Shown here: piece after piece, positions 32,608 through 34,246 of the stretch
Layout of the letters: each line of letters begins with the position of its first letter
How positions within the stretch are numbered: the stretch's first letter is position 1
Assembly: GCA_021849045.1 (NCBI GenBank)
Contig: JAJZTK010000011.1
Coordinates: 14,742-48,987, forward strand
Reading direction: 5' to 3'
Origin: Deltaproteobacteria bacterium
Lineage (GTDB): Bacteria; Desulfobacterota; Desulfuromonadia; Geobacterales; DSM-12255
DNA length: 34,246 nucleotides
Notes under the pieces: generated by a model
Told to the model about the DNA's origin: nothing
Seen by the model: only the letters and a program-made list of their open reading frames with translations
Databases searched by the model: none
Program-made: the position numbers and the translations under genes

Positions 32608-33765
32608 TTATAAATTTTTAAAATATTCAGAATGCTTACCTATGTGGTTGTTTATTGTCGCCAAATCATTGTGGTCTATCATTCCGCCTTTATAAGCAAT
32701 GAATTCCGGTAGAGTCATCGTAAATCCGCGTTGGAGATACTTATAAAGAATTATTACAACACCATCCTTGATTGGCTCAATATCTGCGGCATCCAGGTTT
32801 TCTAAAGAGGCGCATTTCACGATCCAATTCATCTTGCTGCCTAAATTAAGATTGACAGCGACACCCTCCTTGCTTGGCAATATTAAAAGTGTTACTGCGT
32901 ATTGATGCCCAGTTACGTCTTTAAAAAGCTGATCGAAATGACCTGCCAAGTCAGTAGTTCCCTGAATGTCTGGAAGTTGTTCACCTTCCCGATGCCACAG
33001 TGCTTTTTGCAATTCGGCTGTGTAGTCGGTACTCAGAATTTTCTCTCCGAATAAAGAATACCCCACACCTAGTGCTAACTTCGCCATAAAGCGGACGTCG
33101 TAGCGAGTATAGATAGCAAGACTATTTTTCCTTGTTTGCTCACCTGAACAGGCGGTTCGGAAAAACTCAATACGAGCTGCATCAAGACGATCAGGGGGCG
33201 CAAAGCCAATGTCAGCTGGGTCCGCGCCATCAACGATTGTGCACATAATCTTTCTTACACGCCTTCCCTCAAAGGCATCTCTGAATGTTAGCCACGACAG
33301 AAGAGCATTCTTTGTTGACCTCTCCGAAAACTGAAAGTACGCACGAGTTTCAACTTTTTTTGTCGTACGTGGGTTGCCGCCGACGTACCAGTAAAGCCGA
33401 GCGTCCTTAGGCCTGATCCAGTAAACTTGTTCACCTAGCGGCCCCAGCCAGCTTTCACACACATCATCCTCTTGTAACTCAGGTGGCATGAGGTCCGAGC
33501 TACCCATGGGAGTCAGTGGCAATCCAACGGGCTTCGCTGGATCAAATAGAGCATATGCAGCCTCACGGAAAAACTGGGACACAAACCAGTTCTTTTCAAA
33601 AGAAGCATCCACAAAAAGTCCAAGGTTGTTGTTGCATTGCCCACAGACGTCTCTTGTTTTGAATTTGTCAGGAGCATAGGCACCACCTAGGCACTGCGGA
33701 ATAACATGCTCAAGCGTGAAATCCTCGACCGGTTTTGGCCGTTTGCAGTAGATGCACTCTTTCAT
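32608..33765 (-). CDS. HNH-endonuclease-like protein
   Basis: A 385-residue protein from ATG 33765 (AAGGAAGA just upstream); a GTG at 33783 is the alternative. The N-terminus has the zinc and HNH pattern CIYCKRPKPVEDFTLEHVIPQ...CLGG...CGQCNNNLG, with two CxxC pairs, the catalytic-type His in LEHV and the Asn cluster. The remaining ~320 residues have no motif I recognise. HNH proteins of this layout act in restriction, phage defence or mobile elements, so a defence role is possible but not shown. The gene is AT-richer than the chromosomal genes and starts 20 bases after the attC-like element. Confidence 0.75.
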   Translation of the reverse strand: MKECIYCKRPKPVEDFTLEHVIPQCLGGAYAPDKFKTRDVCGQCNNNLGLFVDASFEKNWFVSQFFREAAYALFDPAKPVGLPLTPMGSSDLMPPELQEDDVCESWLGPLGEQVYWIRPKDARLYWYVGGNPRTTKKVETRAYFQFSERSTKNALLSWLTFRDAFEGRRVRKIMCTIVDGADPADIGFAPPDRLDAARIEFFRTACSGEQTRKNSLAIYTRYDVRFMAKLALGVGYSLFGEKILSTDYTAELQKALWHREGEQLPDIQGTTDLAGHFDQLFKDVTGHQYAVTLLILPSKEGVAVNLNLGSKMNWIVKCASLENLDAADIEPIKDGVVIILYKYLQRGFTMTLPEFIAYKGGMIDHNDLATINNHIGKHSEYFKNL

Positions 33766-33785
33766 GCTGTCTTCCTTTTTCACCT

Positions 33786-33848
33786 GTTCAACGTCACAAG
33801 GCGCACCGGCAGAGCGTAGCGAAGTCCGTGTGCCGCCGCAGGTTATGC
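33786..33848 (-). repeat. attC-like recombination element B
   Basis: On the minus strand it reads from GCATAAC (33842-33848) to GTTGAAC (33786-33792, perfect GTTRRRY). GGCG-g-CAC-a-CGG pairs with CCG-GTG-CGCC, leaving two unpaired bases on one arm, the hallmark of attC hairpins. It follows the stop of the gene at 33853 by four bases and aligns closely with element A. Confidence 0.6.
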
Positions 33849-33852
33849 GTGC

Positions 33853-34110
33853 TTATCCGCGAGCATTTTTTATCTGTTCCATATCTAAGATGTTTTTGCC
33901 ATGCCTACTTTTCACGAAAGGAATCTTGTCATGATCGACTCCGAACCATTCATAAACTCTGCTGACTAAAATAAACGCAGCTCTTTCTGGCTCTCCCAAT
34001 TCTTCCCCAATCGTTACATTAAATATTTCCCCTGAGCTTGGAGCTGTCTTGATTCTGTGAGGCATTCGCTGTGTAGCTAAAATTTTACAAGGGTTTCCAG
34101 AGCGAGTCAT
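33853..34110 (-). CDS. Small hypothetical protein, cassette-like
   Basis: Read from ATG 34110 (AGGAAA nine bases upstream) it has 85 residues; GTG 34134 with GGAAGA before it is an alternative. The frame stays open to 34236, but those codons run through the terminal repeat and look untranslated. The sequence (IFNVTIGEELGEPERAAF, YEWFGVDHDKIPFVKSRHG) is soluble, mixed alpha/beta-like and matches no family I know. It lies directly before an attC-like element in the same orientation, as a cassette gene would. Confidence 0.5.
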   Translation of the reverse strand: MTRSGNPCKILATQRMPHRIKTAPSSGEIFNVTIGEELGEPERAAFILVSRVYEWFGVDHDKIPFVKSRHGKNILDMEQIKNARG

Positions 34111-34160
34111 GTTATCTAGTTTCCTGATTAGCACTAATCTTCCGCCCGCTTGAAAAAAAT

Positions 34161-34246
34161 CCCCTCCCCCCTGGCGGGGGAGGGTGATGGTGGGGGGGAA
34201 GTTGCCACGAAGTCCGCTGGTTGCAGCTTCACCCACCCCCCCGCCC
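34161..34246. repeat. GC-rich palindromic repeat at the window end
   Basis: CCCTCCCCC (34162-34170) pairs with GGGGGAGGG (34176-34184); a GGTGGGGGGG tract follows and CACCCACCCCCCC closes the window. It belongs to the same general CCCCTCC-type dispersed repeats as the element at 11381-11468, probably continues outside, and may be why the sequence stops here. Confidence 0.65.

Noticed and set aside
34111-34236. N-terminal extension of the small gene at 33853
   Set aside because: The added residues are a direct translation of the terminal GC-rich repeat, so an internal start is more likely.
1-34246. tRNA, rRNA and CRISPR arrays
   Set aside because: Scanned by eye for tRNA arms, rRNA-like stretches and regularly spaced direct repeats; none seen, though a covariance search would be more sensitive.

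Overview
The window looks like a piece of the chromosome of a GC-rich, Gram-negative, Geobacter-like bacterium (Desulfuromonadota, formerly Deltaproteobacteria). Support comes from a PilY1-like pilus protein next to a minor pilin, a CxxCH c-type cytochrome, a def-fmt-DUF116 cluster, many small secreted or cysteine-rich proteins, and long antisense reading frames caused by high GC. No rRNA, tRNA, CRISPR, integrase or transposase gene was found. The first gene lacks its N-terminus and the last bases are a GC-rich repeat, so the window may be a whole assembly contig (inference).

Bases 1-9.95 kb hold unlinked housekeeping and envelope genes: PilY1 and a GspH/FimT pseudopilin, a monoheme cytochrome-like protein, a TauE/SafE permease, AcpH, a PIG3-like quinone oxidoreductase, a 56-residue cysteine-rich protein, a SAM methyltransferase, a small secreted protein, a Dabb-domain protein and a YchJ/SEC-C protein. 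From 17.5 kb back to 10.0 kb on the minus strand lies a tripartite efflux operon: lipoprotein adaptor, RND pump, a fused PabB-PabC (aminodeoxychorismate synthase component I/lyase), then a TolC-like channel. A palindromic repeat sits between the last two genes. On the plus strand follow def, fmt, a DUF116 protein and a DUF3147-like membrane protein.

Bases 20.25-22.54 kb form an AT-richer insert. It contains an orphan gene, a Phd/VapC toxin-antitoxin pair with a 45-bp palindrome over its promoter, and a small membrane protein. Two imperfect palindromes there resemble integron attC sites and directly follow genes. A third, closely related element lies at 33.79 kb, so the insert and the right end look like cassette material without a visible integrase.

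Bases 22.6-31.4 kb return to ordinary chromosomal genes: a periplasmic FKBP prolyl isomerase, a free-standing tandem Cache sensor protein with an operator-rich promoter, an NlpC/P60 hydrolase, a MerA-like reductase divergent from a Crp/Fnr regulator, small unknown proteins, a lysine/glutamate-rich secreted coiled coil, and a Rep/PcrA/UvrD helicase.

Bases 31.4-34.2 kb are again accessory: a HicAB module, a divergent orphan antitoxin-like HTH gene with an apparently leaderless promoter, an HNH-endonuclease-like gene, the third attC-like element, an unknown small gene, and a terminal palindromic repeat.
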